A DNA stretch of 64,000 bases, taken from positions 1,542,538-1,606,537 of the forward strand of contig CAJINV010000015.1 of the NCBI GenBank assembly GCA_905178155.1. Direction: 5' to 3'. The translations under genes and the position numbers were made by a program. This DNA comes from Amoebophrya sp. A120. Taxonomy: Eukaryota; Sar; Dinophyceae; Syndiniales; Amoebophryaceae. The stretch's first letter is position 1, and every line of letters begins with the position of its first letter. Shown piece by piece: positions 47,701 to 59,600 of this stretch. Under the pieces are notes generated by a model. The model ran no database searches. It saw only the letters and a program-made list of their open reading frames with translations, and was not told the DNA's origin.

Positions 47701-47929
47701 CTTCTGTCGCCCGGAGAAATTCTTCTTCTGCTTCGGCTGCTGTTTTCTGTGCAGGAAGAGAAAGAACAAGATGGGAATAAACAAGCAACAAGGTTATATC
47801 AACCTGGCAGGGGAGAGGACGAGAACTATCGAGGATGCGATGAAAAAAGCGAAAACACCGATACCGTCGGACGACGTGGCACTGGTGAATTTGCTGCAGA
47901 GGAACCTGTATTTAGTGGGGGAGGATTGA
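41715..47929 (+). CDS. ALG6: Dolichyl-P-Glc glucosyltransferase, ALG6 type
   Basis: This ER membrane enzyme family adds the first glucose, from dolichyl-phosphate glucose, to Man9GlcNAc2-PP-dolichol in N-glycan precursor synthesis. About 1,505 residues, against some 500 in usual ALG6. Residues 1 to about 415 have no family match and are followed without a break by the ALG6 core. The core has a first membrane span (YYLAIAFCGLFVRCQIAQNP), GDFEAQRHWVEITNHIPMSD near 446, YWGLDYPPLTMYHAWLIG, SRGNEDCKIFMRFMVLLTD, IFIDHGHFQFNTIALGL near 640, and FSWQVHEKAVLLPLLPVL near 1184. Poly-Ser/Thr insertions (44290-44740) lengthen lumenal or cytosolic loops. The C-terminus is Cys/Phe-rich then basic. A GT-AG intron (42056-42271) and six IEs are removed in phase; four of them fall within conserved ALG6 blocks and excision restores those blocks. 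ALG8 is the close relative, but GDFEAQRHW and SRG favour ALG6. Confidence 0.88.
43611..43864. mobile_element. Introner element, family IE1
   Basis: GTCTGGGTCTGA and CCAGACCCAGAC ends, direct repeat TACCAT. Excision gives FARYHSRGNEDCKIFMR, matching the ALG6 SRG...LFMR block. Confidence 0.94.
44976..45191. mobile_element. Introner element, family IE2
   Basis: ACTCCCCCTCCCCCTCAT with a matching right end, direct repeat GCTGA. Excision gives LKLRELTRDEESIY. Confidence 0.94.
45236..45397. mobile_element. Introner element, family IE7
   Basis: TGCAAAACCAAAAGTAACG and GAGTGCGATACTTTTGCA ends, direct repeat TTCAA. Excision gives AKASSIGGATSSLF. Confidence 0.92.
46111..46368. mobile_element. Introner element, family IE1
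   Basis: GTCGGGGTCTGG and CCAGACCCAGAT ends, direct repeat CTTCT. Excision gives LSFFLFSWQVHEKA, the invariant ALG6 VHEK block. Confidence 0.94.
46632..46867. mobile_element. Introner element, family IE6
   Basis: TTCTCAACTGTTACAT repeated twice at left and GAGTGTAACAGTTGAGAA at right, direct repeat CATTC. Excision gives FGFILFAHLSLLPLSYKD. Confidence 0.94.
47352..47675. mobile_element. Introner element, family IE3
   Basis: AATCTCCCCTCCCCATAT and GATATGGGGTCGGGAC ends, flanks ATTTG / ATTTC. Excision gives FWLDFMRTNCFC. Confidence 0.9.
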
Positions 47930-48970
47930 AGATGATGGGAAGTTCTATGCCGAGCCCTGTTTTCTGTCAGGCTCGGGACAGGGACTCAAATGTACACTAT
48001 TCACACGGCCTTGCGCTCGCTCTTTTCTTGCCGCACACCTGGTGACGAGATGAAGACAATGTTGGGTATTGTTCGAAAAAGCTTCTCTCTGTAATCCTGG
48101 CGTGCAAGGGAAGAGTAGATACTGAAATCGGCGCTGCTACGAGCATTATACATTTCCGAGAAAATGAAAAAATCAATGTAACTAAAACAAAATCGCAAGA
48201 TAGTCCTGCAATTGATGTTGAAACTTTCAGCCGTCGCAGCAAACATATCTTCACTGAGCGCCGCTACCACAGCTGCATCCATAGATTTATGGGTCCTGTT
48301 TATTTGGAGAGTTTTCTAGTCTTGCTTGAGTTGTGCTGCCTCAGCACATCTATCTTTTTGTGTGTTTTACTTTTTTTTCCAGGCATTGTTTACATGATGT
48401 CAATGCGATGAGTGAGCGGTGTAGTGGTCTGCACGATTACGACGTAAGTATTTGTCAGCACGACCTAAGTAGGGCTGCCGCTACCTGATTTTGATAACCC
48501 CAGAAACAAAACACACGAGAGTTGTTGAGGTAAAGCGTCACGAGTCAGCAAAGTGGCAGAGATTGAGTTCAGTTTGTCCGAAGTTGACTAGGTCTATCAT
48601 TCATTCCACCCAGCAGAGGACTGCAACTTCAAATTCTGTGTCTCTCGTCTTCACAATGACTTTTCACATAGCGGAGCACTTTTTCAACTTTTTTTACAAG
48701 CGATGCCGATATCTACAAGTACACCACAAATACCATGATGAGTCCGTTTCTGCCAGGTCTGCAAGTAGAAGTAAATTCCGCTGCGCCCCAGCAGTTGTCG
48801 CGGCTGTAACAAAGGCAGAGCGCGCGGGGAGAGGAAGCGCGTTCCGTCGCTCTCCTGCCGGCCGCCGCACGACTTGGTCGCGGACAAGTAGACAGCACAG
48901 GGTGAATTTCCAAAACTACAAGCGACAGGCAGTACTAAAGCCATCGCGATATCGAAAGATCTTCAAGAAA
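47930..48970. other. Intergenic or 5' leader
   Basis: No supported gene. The frame of the next gene is open upstream from 48491, with an in-frame ATG at 48656, but composition (His, Cys, Trp, Arg-rich) differs from the coding region and no IE is present. I treat it as leader. Confidence 0.45.
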
Positions 48971-51900
48971 ATGGGAACCGGAAGTACAAGTTCAGCTGCT
49001 GGCAGCAAGAAGATGAAGAGCAGCGTGGCCAAAAGCGACGCCAATACCACGGATCTTGTTGCGGAGAAAGGACTGGCGAAGACGAGCAAAGCTAATAAAG
49101 CAAAAACTACAGATGCTAGTAAAAGTGCCGGAGAAGTGAAAAAGTCCACCGACAAAAAGAACGCGAAAAATAAAAGTGTTGTCGAAGATAAAGATTCAGG
49201 TGAAGCACCTAGTACGAAGACAAACAAGCAAGCCGACAGCGAGCGCAAAGCCACTGGCGGCGATGCTAAAAAAACGAAGAAAAGTAGCACCACAACATCA
49301 TCGGAGTCGAAGAAGCGAGAGAATGATCCAGGCACAGTAAAACCGGATGTGGTGGGTAGTAAAGAAGACCATGTCGGTTGTAGTACTAGCAAGAACAGCA
49401 GGACGAGAAAAGCGGAGGAAGAAAACAAACTCGGTGGTCCGGCCGCCGGTACTTCTAAGAACTCGTCGTCCTCTTCTTCGTCATTGTTGCCTGGATCTGG
49501 TGCAGGAGCAGCTCCAGCAACATCATCAGCTGCTTCCTCATCCAAGAAAGAGAAACAGCAATCTTCCAGTGCTGGAGGTAGTAAAAAAAAGCCGGCACCA
49601 CAAGAACTTGACGACGACAACAACGACGACGACGCACCAGGACGACCCTCTCGTCCGGGATCAGGAACAAGCAAGAAAACCGCAAGCCGCGATAGTGCAA
49701 CATCCTTCAGCGTAAAGCTCGTTCCGGGGGCTGTGCTGCCAATGACGGACGGAACAGCATCAACAGCGAAAGCGGGTAAGAAAGTGAAAGTCGAGAAACT
49801 TCCGGGCGGCATGGAGCGGTACAGCTTCGTGGAGGATGAAGAGGACAAGCAGGACGTCGAAAGCTCTCGTCCTGCGGAGAAAAAACTGCCGAAAAAGAAG
49901 ACGAAAAAAGAGGAGAAGCTCCCGACAAGAAGTTCAACTCTGTTACATGATGTGGCACCCGCGCAACAGAAATCTTCCTCGTCTGCGTCGTCCTCGAAAC
50001 TAGTACCCCGAGCGGGAGGTACTACTAGTAGTACCAGCACAGCAGGAAGACCGCGAGTCGCAGGTCCTTCGATGAGAAGGGTAAAAAATTCCGTGGTGGG
50101 CTTACGAATGAGTGGATCATCTTCATCTTCTCCGTCATTATCGTCCTCCTCATCATCCTCAAATTCACCATCGCCTAAGCGGAAGAAAAGGAATCTTAGA
50201 AAGATTCCCCCGCCTCCCATATCCTGAGAAAACACGGGCCCACTGTCCCAGAATTGTCATGCAGATAATTTGCTATTGCTGCAACTATAGGAACACTTGG
50301 AAAAATGCGCATCCTCAGTCATGACAGGTATATCCAATTGCGTTTTGGCATTTGTAATCAATGTAATGCTGAAGATGTATCAGTAAGTAAACTAGATAAT
50401 GTAGGAGACGGCTCTGTGATCCACGGCTGCCTGCTCTTGCTAAACTACACAATAAATACTTTTCATGCGACGTGCGTCCCAAAACTTCTGGATTTGTGCT
50501 GCAGAGCTCCCAACCATAATTGACTCTGGATTTGTGGGCCCCGTTTTTTCTCGGCATATCCCTACGTCGATCGAGAACCCCCGGACATGGCGGTTCCGGG
50601 AGCCGCGAGAAAGGAACAAAAGCGGCAACAACGGGAAGCCAAGAAAAAGTGGAAAGAGAAAAAGGCAAACCGGCAAAAGCGCAAACTTCTGGGACAAGGG
50701 ACAAAACTCGAGCCGATTGCTGAAGTGGATGGAGAAGACGCGCGGACTAGAAGTAGCGGTGCAAGTTTTACTAGCAGAAAAATGGCTGTGGATGGAAATC
50801 TAAATCACATTGGCGTCGATGACAAGCAGGAGGCCAATGGGGTGGAGATGATAGAGCAAGACCTACTTCCACCCGCCGGCCCTAGCGAGAGCCTGAGCCG
50901 CGCCGAGCCACTTCTAGCGGAAGATGTTGAGTCGGGCGGCCTTGAAGACGTATCGATGCTCGGTCGTGGAGATAAAAAAGAGGACGCTCCTACTTCCGGT
51001 CCCCAGAGTAAAAGGCGGAAAATTGCATCATCTCTTCTCGAAGAGGGGCCAGCGGATAATGATGACGAGAGCAATAACAAGAATCGCCGGAGAAGAAGCA
51101 CGGGTGGAGCTAGTGGATCTTCTCCCGAGCAGAACAAGATGAGAGGAAAGAAGAAACGAGACGACAAGGATGTAATTTCTCCAAAACGTGGTGAACAAGG
51201 AGCTGAGCCCCAACTACTAGTACCTGTTAAAGCGCCGGATCAAGGAAATAAAAACTCATCCGCCAAGAACAAGATGAAAAACAAGCCTGCAACATCTTCA
51301 AGTGCAGCGAATAAGTCTGGTCCTCCTGCATCAACGAAATCGCAAAAATCGCCTGGAAAAGAACTTCTACGAGCTGCAGGCGAGGGAAAAATTAATAAAG
51401 ATGCTAAAGGCGCCGGCCCTCCTCTGCAGGACCGGGTACCAGAGACAGATCCACATAAGCAGCCGCTAGAGGAAGAAGAACAGCAGGAAGCTGACCAACA
51501 ACCTCCTCCTCCGCCTTCGCTTCCGCGCCCATCTTCAAACGACCCAAACCGTTCGAGGAGCGGGACAAATGGCCATGATAACCTTCAAGAACAACCCAGA
51601 GGACTACGACCAGGAGGACCAGGAGCCCCAGGTACTGGCGGCGGTTCTTCCTCCTCCACCTCCGCTCTGCTGCACGACCGAACCCTCCTCCCCTGGATCC
51701 CCTACTCGCACAGTGCCGTGGTTCCTGGCGCCGACTTGCATTACGTTCCGGGATCGTCCAAAGCCAGCAATGGCACGGACAAAACCGGGCAGGCGTTGAG
51801 ACACAGCGCAAGGTTGGCGCACGATGGGTTTCTGTTAGACGACGCGTTTCTCCAGAAAGTCCGGACTTTGCAACAGAAGGAGGAGGAGGACGAGGCTGCG

Positions 51901-54900
51901 AAAGCCGCGAAGAGGGAGCGGATCTTGAAAATGAAGCGAAATAAGGAGGAAAAAAAAATCGTAGAAGGAGCGAAGAACAAAGGCGATCCTGTAGTTGACC
52001 ACGGTGATGCTGGTGTAGTCCTCTCTCCGGGGAAAGAAAAGTCCGGCGGAGGTCCTCTCACGACCGCTGGAAATGATGAAGAAGCATCTGCCGGTCGTGG
52101 TCCAGACGAAAGGAAGAAAGGTCTTGTAGATGGGAAGAAAAATCCCAAAAGGCCCGTCTCTCCGCCGCCGGAATCTGTTCAACCAGGATCACTAGACGTC
52201 GGTGGACAAGGAAAAATAAATAGTAATCAACAAGACCAGAGGACCCCGCCCGGCAATAATAGCAGCAACAAGCCCCCGGCGCCTTCTAAAAACCCTACTG
52301 CAAATAAAGCAAACTCAAGCAACATCTTCCGAGTTCCGCACCTGCACCAACTTCGACGGCAGCAGCAGAGCCCGGCGGCGGACCGAACTTTGATCCACAT
52401 GTCGCAGCGCTCGGAAGTGGTCCAGGTAGATGGGAAGCCGGTCGTCGTGACGCGCACCAACTCCGCCGGCGCGTGCATCGTGCTCCCGTCGCGGCACTAC
52501 CACAACCAGGGAGGGCCGCACCGCGTGCAAACGGAAGCGGTGCTGGCGCAGGAGGATCCAGAGCAGCGGGACCAGATCCACAAGCTCGTCGTGTACTGGG
52601 TGAAAAACTACAACAAACTAACCCCGGGGTTGGAGCACTTGCCGCAGTCCTTCGAAGTGAAATCCCACGACCCGGACAAGAAATCAGGCACTCTGTTGAA
52701 GTATCCTGTGCAAAAGTAATATCGTACACGTAAGTACTAATTGCGTTTATGCATTACAAATCTCCTTCCCGAGGTAAAGCAGCATGACAAATTCCATTTG
52801 TCACGCTGAGCTAATTTGTATTGCAATTACTACTAGGACGATACTTTTGCAGTTCATGTGAAGCGGTTGGGCGGGAAGAACGGGGCGGTGATTGACCCGA
52901 AAAACTTGGCGAAGGAAAACTTCATCGCGACCGGGAAGCTCTTGTCCATTTTACACCAGTTCCCGAACAAGCGCGAAACGTTGCTGTCCCGTTTGAATCT
53001 CTGGAAGCTGAAGCAGCTCGATTTGCACCTGCGCATGGGGCAGAAGACGCGGGAGGTGATGGCGCGGCACTACGGGGAAGTGTTCGAGAAACACAAAGAC
53101 TATCTGCAAATAGGAAAAGCTGGCGCTGGTCGTGCTGGAATAAATCAGGACGGACAGAACATGAACTCCGCGGGACGACCGCCGGGAGCTGCGCAAGTAG
53201 GGGAAGGTCATGCGCAGCAAGGAGCACCGCCACAGCCGGGCTCTACTGTTGATCAAGACGACTCCGAGACGATGGAGCATAAATATGGCGTTCTCAAACG
53301 TTACAATTACATTCTCAACTGTTACATGCGTTTGTGATGCAAGAATGTCAAAAGTTAAAGTAGTGAAAGGGGTGACCCTGAAAGTGCCCGTCTTGCATGA
53401 CAGATGGGGTGCAGATTCTCAGCCTATTTGGCCTTTCGAGAATTTGCCATGCGAAGCAGCTTGATCGTGTCGATTCTGCTTGTGATTTTGCTTGACAAGT
53501 CATGCAGTTGAGAGCGTAACATTTGCGAGCCCCATAACAAAAAACAGAGACTCATCGAGGACTTGAAGCAGCATACCCGGGAGAAGCTCACCCACCCCTT
53601 GCTCGCGCAGGGAGTGGAGGCCATCGCCGCGCAGACCTATTTGCGCCGGGATTGCCGTCGGGGCAAGCAGTCAAGAGGGCACGAGTTGACAGAGTCCTTG
53701 ATTTTGCCGGCCGGGAAACGCGGGAAATTCATACTTCGCGACGCGGAGGACAGTGAGGAAGTCGACGATGAGCAGGTGGACAATAAGGTAGATCGGGGGA
53801 AGTCGAAGTTGCTGAAACCGGTGGGCGTGGCCGTCGTAGTCTCTGAAAATGACTCGGCAGCTGCAAGTAGTTCTCCTTCCTCTTCAGCGGTTGGTTTCAT
53901 AGAGCAGCAAAGAAACCTTCCAAATGAGGACGACATGGAGGTGGACCAAGAGGGAAATGTAGATCCTGGGGCTTCTGCCGCAGAGAGAACGCAAAAATTC
54001 GGCGTTGAATCTAAACAAGAAGCCGATCCTCGTCCAGAAGATCACCTTTCTGGTTCTCCAAGTGGAACAAATGCCGCCGATTCATCGTCTGCTCGGGTAG
54101 TACAGATGAAGAAGAAACTACCGAAAAACAATAGGAAAAGTTCTCAACCCCTCGTTCTAATAGACAAGCACGATGTGCGTATCGCTACGGGGGGAACGTG
54201 GACGGTAAACCTCTTCGAATCCAACAACGCCGGCGATTTTTGGGAAACGAACGAAGCGTTTCGCCAATTGATGACGCGGGAGTCGCAGAACAAGAACGAG
54301 CAAGCGCGGCAGTGCAAGTTGGCCTACGTCGAGCGGAAGAACAAGGAACTCGAGGAGATCCGCCGCACGAGCAAGACGCACGGGTGGGGCATCGTGCGGA
54401 TCATGGACCCGGTGGGGAACGTGCGCGAAACCCGACGGAGGATGGGGCGAGAGAAGAAGGGGGACGCAGCTGAAGATAATTCACCGGAAGGTGCTTGTGA
54501 TATTGATCCCAAAATTAACCCGCTTGATCTCGACTTGGATGACGATAAGGATATCTCAGACGGAAATGGAGAGGGTGAAGATCGAATAGGTATTAAATCT
54601 CCAGCAGTGCAACTACAGCAAAAACGATCATTATCAAAGCAACCGGAGAAGATGTTCGAGAAGAACAAACGGCCCGCATCTCCTTCCGTCCGCGCCGGAA
54701 TCGACTCCCCGGTCATAGAGGACGAGGATTTTGACGACCTGTTAGACGATGAAGAAGACGCGTTTGACGAGGACGCGCTCTTCACTGTGGGCACAGATTT
54801 GAACGACATCCTGAAGCCGTCCGTGCGGGAACAGAGAAAAATAGATCTGCTGGCTGCAGGCCAGAGCAAAACTGGTCCTGCAGGTCGTGGTGGGTTAAAA

Positions 54901-56073
54901 TCAAAGCAAGCCGCTTCAACATCCTCGTCGTTCTACTCTGGTGCTTTTCATGGTCAACAAGAAAACGGGGCGTCGCAGATGAATTATCGTGGCGTCCACC
55001 CGGAAACAGAGCTTCTCCGTGCGGCGGAGGAGGACAAGGAATTCCAGGAAAGAAAAAAAGGCAAGCAGGTGAAAACGAAGCTGATTCAGGAGCGCACCGT
55101 TCGGTATGAGCTCGAAGAGAACCTGGAGTCCAGCAAGCTCGGCGATTTTCCCCGGACCATCGGCGCTTCGCGGATCGTTCGCATAGTGGAGCGAAGGGAG
55201 TTGGGGGAGGACGTGGCTACCAGCCTGGAAGAAGACCAGGAGCTGCATGAGGGAGACGGAGATGATGTGGAGTTTCTCGGCGGGAGGTCAGGAAAGCACA
55301 AATACAGCGAGAAGAAGAGCAAGCGCGGAATTTCACCTCTCAGCGTTGGAATTGGTAAACGAGGCAAAGACCACCACGACGATTTTCTACCAGCGCAAGC
55401 GGATGATTTTGAATTTGATTTTGACGAGGGCGATGGCCTTTTTGATGCCTCTGCCGGAATCAAAAACAGGAAGGAGGAGAAAGTGAAAGCAAGCACGACC
55501 TCCAAGAGGAATGAAAATCTCCCCGGCGTAGTTCCTCCAGCGGCTCTGAAGACAACAAGCTCGTCCGGAACCGCAGCTGGGATTAGAAGCCAGAGCGGAC
55601 AGGAAAGGAACAATAAAGCGGAAGCGTTTATTTTCAACAGAACCGTCAGCGCAGCAGCGGCTAATACGGGTTTCAGGAATAACAACAACGGAGTCGTCGA
55701 CGAGCAGCCGCTTATTGAGGAAGTAGTGGTCCAAGATGTGGACGAACACCAGCATGACGAGCAACAAGATGATGGAAAAATAGAGCAGAACAAACCTCCT
55801 ACCGAAGGGCTCGGTGGTGGACAAGTACAAGGAAAGGAAAATGAGAATCAAGTAAATTTTGAAGACCAAACCTCTTCCGATGGCATTATTGCTTCGGACT
55901 CCGAAGAGGGGCGACGGGAGGAGGGACGACCGCAGGACGATGGGAGAAGCCGTCCAAATGAAAGTACGGTAAATGCTGCAAATGGAGCTTCTGGAACTGC
56001 AAGTCAAAATGCTCCTGCTGCTGACGAAGATGAAGGTGATGATCACTACTGGGATGACATGTTTGAGGCATGA
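48971..56073 (+). CDS. Giant charged, disordered protein of unknown function
   Basis: About 2,112 residues. I start at ATG 48971 (MGTGSTSSAAGSKKMKSSVA). The frame is open further upstream, so a longer N-terminus is possible. Four exons are joined across IEs at 50220, 52702 and 53284. The first junction links PSPKRKKRNLRKIPPP to VDREPPDMAVPGAARKEQ, so what looks like two separate open frames is one gene. Most of the chain is Ser/Lys/Asp/Glu-rich and probably disordered. Ordered blocks lie at about 52300-53110 (SEVVQVDGKPVVVTRTNSAG, HKLVVYWVKNYNKLTPGLEH, LLSILHQFPNKRETLLSRLN) and 54150-54460 (DVRIATGGTWTVNLFESNNA, HGWGIVRIMDPVGNVRETRR). A very acidic stretch (DEDFDDLLDDEEDAFDED) follows. Nuclear, chromatin- or transcription-linked roles fit the composition, but no family is recognised. 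Stop TGA at 56071-56073. Confidence 0.72.
50220..50558. mobile_element. Diverged IE4-like element
   Basis: TATCCTGAGAAAACACGGGC at left and GGGCCCCGTTTTTTCTCGG at right are inverted; flanks TCCCA / TCCCT. Excision gives KIPPP(N/Y)VDREPPD and joins two long open frames in phase. Confidence 0.82.
52702..52858. mobile_element. Introner element, family IE7
   Basis: TGCAAAAGTAATATCGTAC and GGACGATACTTTTGCA ends, direct repeat TGAAG. Excision gives GTLLKRLGGKNG. Confidence 0.92.
53284..53536. mobile_element. Introner element, family IE6
   Basis: TTCTCAAACGTTACAAT and TGAGAGCGTAACATTTGCG ends, flanks ATAAA / ACAAA. Excision gives MEHKKQRLIED. Confidence 0.9.
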
Positions 56074-56699
56074 CGGCGTCGCTCGGCCGCAGAAGTTGAG
56101 GTTGAGCAAGCTGATCTTTCATCGCATTGCGATGCGCGTACAGGAGTAGGCTTTTTACGCTTAACCCGATTTTCCGCGCTGAAGATTCGTTGATGGAAGT
56201 GGACAGCGCGATGAACATGAAAGCGTCAAATCATTATGATTCTTCTGCAGCTGCCCTTTAGACTCGATCATGCTAGTACAAGCAAATAATAGACCACGTG
56301 GCGCTGGAGATCGTTGTTGAAACGAGCATCACGGTAGTAGTACTTTGCTCGACTGCTTTTCGAGGCGCTGCTCCATGATGCACCGAGAAAATAAACGCGG
56401 TGTTCTCCTAGAAGATGTTCCTGCTCTTCGTTGTTTTGCTTCTACACAAAAATCGCAAGATGAAGATGAGTACGCAGCAATAAAAGTTTGGTTTCTGCAG
56501 CAACTACTACTACAACTTACAATTGCAAAATGGAAGCAGAATTAGCCAAATGAAAGTAAGTACATGAAATGTTGTGATGCAGATGCAGTAGTATTCTGAT
56601 TTTCTCTGTTACGAGTTGCTTTACTTTCGTCGCTGGAAAACTCCAGCCGCGGTTAAACACGAGTTCAAAGTCAAAAGCATAAAGCAAGACAGCAAAACC
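56074..56699. other. Intergenic and 5' leader of PP2A gene
   Basis: No supported gene or IE. The PP2A frame is open back to 56616, but the ATG at 56700 sits in an AAAACCATGG context, which I prefer. Confidence 0.5.
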
Positions 56700-59600
56700 A
56701 TGGCCGACTCGTTTCCGTCTGCTGGAACTACGCCATTACTGGCTTCGGGCAACCAACGCGCAACGTCGTCCTCGGACCCGAATGCCGGCGGCGCGACAAC
56801 CGATAACCCCCATGATTTTTCCACTACGAGCACGAACAGCGCCCCTGTGGTGACCAAGGAGGATTTGGACCAATGGATCCACCACCTGACCTCCAAGCAC
56901 CTACAGCTCCCCTTGAAGCACGCCGAAAAGCTGTGCGACCACGCGAAATTGATTCTCTCGCAAGAGTCCAACGTGGCGGAAGTTAGGACACCGGTGACGA
57001 TCGCAGGTGATATCCACGGCCAGTACCACGATCTGATGGAGCTTTTCAGGATATCGGGCTCACCGCCCGACACCAACTATTTGTTTCTCGGCGATTACGT
57101 AGACCGGGGGTACTTTTCCGTCGAGTGCTTTTCGCTCCTTCTGTATGCAATAAAAAAACTGTGTCAGTGTAACTTGCTTTGGCTGACAGCATCACAAATT
57201 TGCTCTACATGACAGAGAAAGCCTGTCATGCGTGGTTTGTAAGGGAAAACACACATGAAAAGAGGACGGCGTGGTTGTCTAGCATGACAGGTGTAACTCT
57301 GTTGCATGTTCTGCATCACAGGTTTACACTTACACAGTTTTTTTCTTGCATATTCTGTGCTACAAGATCCGGTACCCAAGACGAGTCACGCTCTTGCGCG
57401 GAAATCACGAATCCAGGGCGATTACACAGGTAGAAGATGGTTTGGATTTTTTTTCTTTGCATACTTATACCCATAGAAATTTCGAATCATCTTTTAGTCG
57501 TACCGCATGACAAATAAAACGCTTCAAATGAAACAGGTGTACGGATTTTATGACGAGTGCATGCGAAAATACCCCTCCGCAACGACGTATCCGAAGAGAG
57601 AGAAGAAGAGCAGGAGGTGGATCTGTCATGCGCGGCAAGCATACAGTAACAGTTGCAGTTACTCATCATGAACACCAGAAAAGAACCGTTAGTATGCTGT
57701 CGTCACGTTTAGGTTCGTTTAGAGGACGTAAGCACGTTGTTTGATCGGCATGACAGACTCCACCTCTCCTCTGTTTCATTTCTCCCCTCCCATACGGGAA
57801 ACATGTGGCGCACGTTCACCGATCTTTTCGATCACCTCCCGCTCGTTGCGGTCGTCGAGAACAAAATTTTTGCCCAGCACGGAGGTTTGTCGCCGAATTT
57901 AGACACCATCGACCAAATCCGGGAACTAAACCGGGTCCAAGAGGTGCCGCACGAAGTATCAACTGCAAATATGTCTGGGTCTGGGAGATTGCGAGATTTG
58001 TCATGCTAGTTTGGCATGACTCTGAGCTCTGTATTGCGTGCCCTCGAAGAGCTCTTTCTGTCTGTGATGCAAAAACGCAGTTTCTGAGAAACTGCGTTCT
58101 TCTCATGCAGAGTACGCAACTCTGAATCTGTCTCTGAACCACGGAAAAACTTGTCATGCTGGGCAGCGCATTACAGTGCGCTCACGCTTCCCTTTCTTGC
58201 ATCACAAGTTTCCAAACCCAGACATATTTGCATTTGATACGAAGGTCCGATGTGCGACCTGCTGTGGTCCGATCCGGACGAACGCGCGGGGTGGGGCATC
58301 AGCCCCCGCTATCATTTGTAACCACGTCCCCGCCCCAGAGTTGTAATGCTAATCTGCATGCTGAAAATGTTTCTCATGCGGAGACCCTTGAGAAGCAGTT
58401 GCTAGTCGCGTCTTGGGATAACTTGTGATGCTAGAAGCAGCGCGATATGCTAGATCTGTGATGCTGCTGAACAAGCCAAACAGGATTACACTACGAGGCC
58501 AAACTTGTCATGCGCAACAGCAAGAGCTGACAGATTTGTCTAGCAGATTTCCCAGCTTGACTCTGGTGTGGGGACGTTTTTACTCAGGATACCCGCGGTG
58601 CGGGGCACACTTTCGGGTCCGATGTGTCCGCCAGGTGGAACCATTTGAACGGACTGTACTTGATCGCCAGGGCGCTTATGGAACAGGAAAGATGGAGGGC
58701 GGTCTACCTGCGGCGCTTTCACATGAATTTTCAGCGTGTGTTGCGATTTTACATCGATGCGTTTGATAATTTGGAACGAAGGTGTTGAAAGCCAGAGAGA
58801 GTGCCACGTCTACCGATTTCACGTGATGAAATCGGTTGGTATTTAGATAGATCCCTAGCGTACGTGTTATGCATACGATGCACCAGCATGATGAGAGAAC
58901 AAATTACAAACTTGTTGCAGCAGTTGAAAGCCAAAGTCGTTCGGTCCGTTAGCTTTTTCCTTTCCATAAAGCACCAACTGGTAATGGAGGGATTCAACTG
59001 GAGTCACGACAAACAGGTACTAATTTTATGCGTATATAAAAAAGTTTCTGCAGTTTGTCATGCACAAGTGCGAAGATATGCAAAACATTGAACATGCGTC
59101 ACTGCATGACAAGTTTGTTCCAAAAGATTATCACAACTTCTCCAGGTTGTCACCATCTTCTCCGCGCCAAACTACTGCTACCGGTGCGGCAACCAGGCCG
59201 CTATCCTCGAGGTATCCAGCACGATTTCCGGCCCCGCAGCCGACACAAACACCTCCACGGCGGTATGGGGTTCTCAAATGTTACATTCTCAACTGTTACA
59301 TGGATTTGTAATGCAAGAATGTCAAAAGTAAAAGGGGGAAGATTACGCCTTTTGCATTACAGGTTTGGCGCAGAGTCTAGTGCTACCTAGCGCGTCGAGA
59401 ACTTGTCATGCGACGCAGCTTGATGGTGTAGATACTGATGAGCGTTTTGCATGACAAATCGCGTAACAGTTGAGAATGTAACGCTTGAGAGTCCCATAGG
59501 CGGAAGACGCGGGATTGAACACGGGTGGCATCATGGAGCAGAACCTGGCCACCTATGCAAGAAAAAAACTGTGTAAATGTAGTAACTCTGTGACGCAGAA

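Noticed and set aside
48916-50235. 439-residue open frame on the minus strand
   Set aside because: It is an antisense shadow of the Ser/Lys-rich coding strand, with low-complexity Ser/Phe/Leu content. The + strand frame joins its neighbours across IEs.
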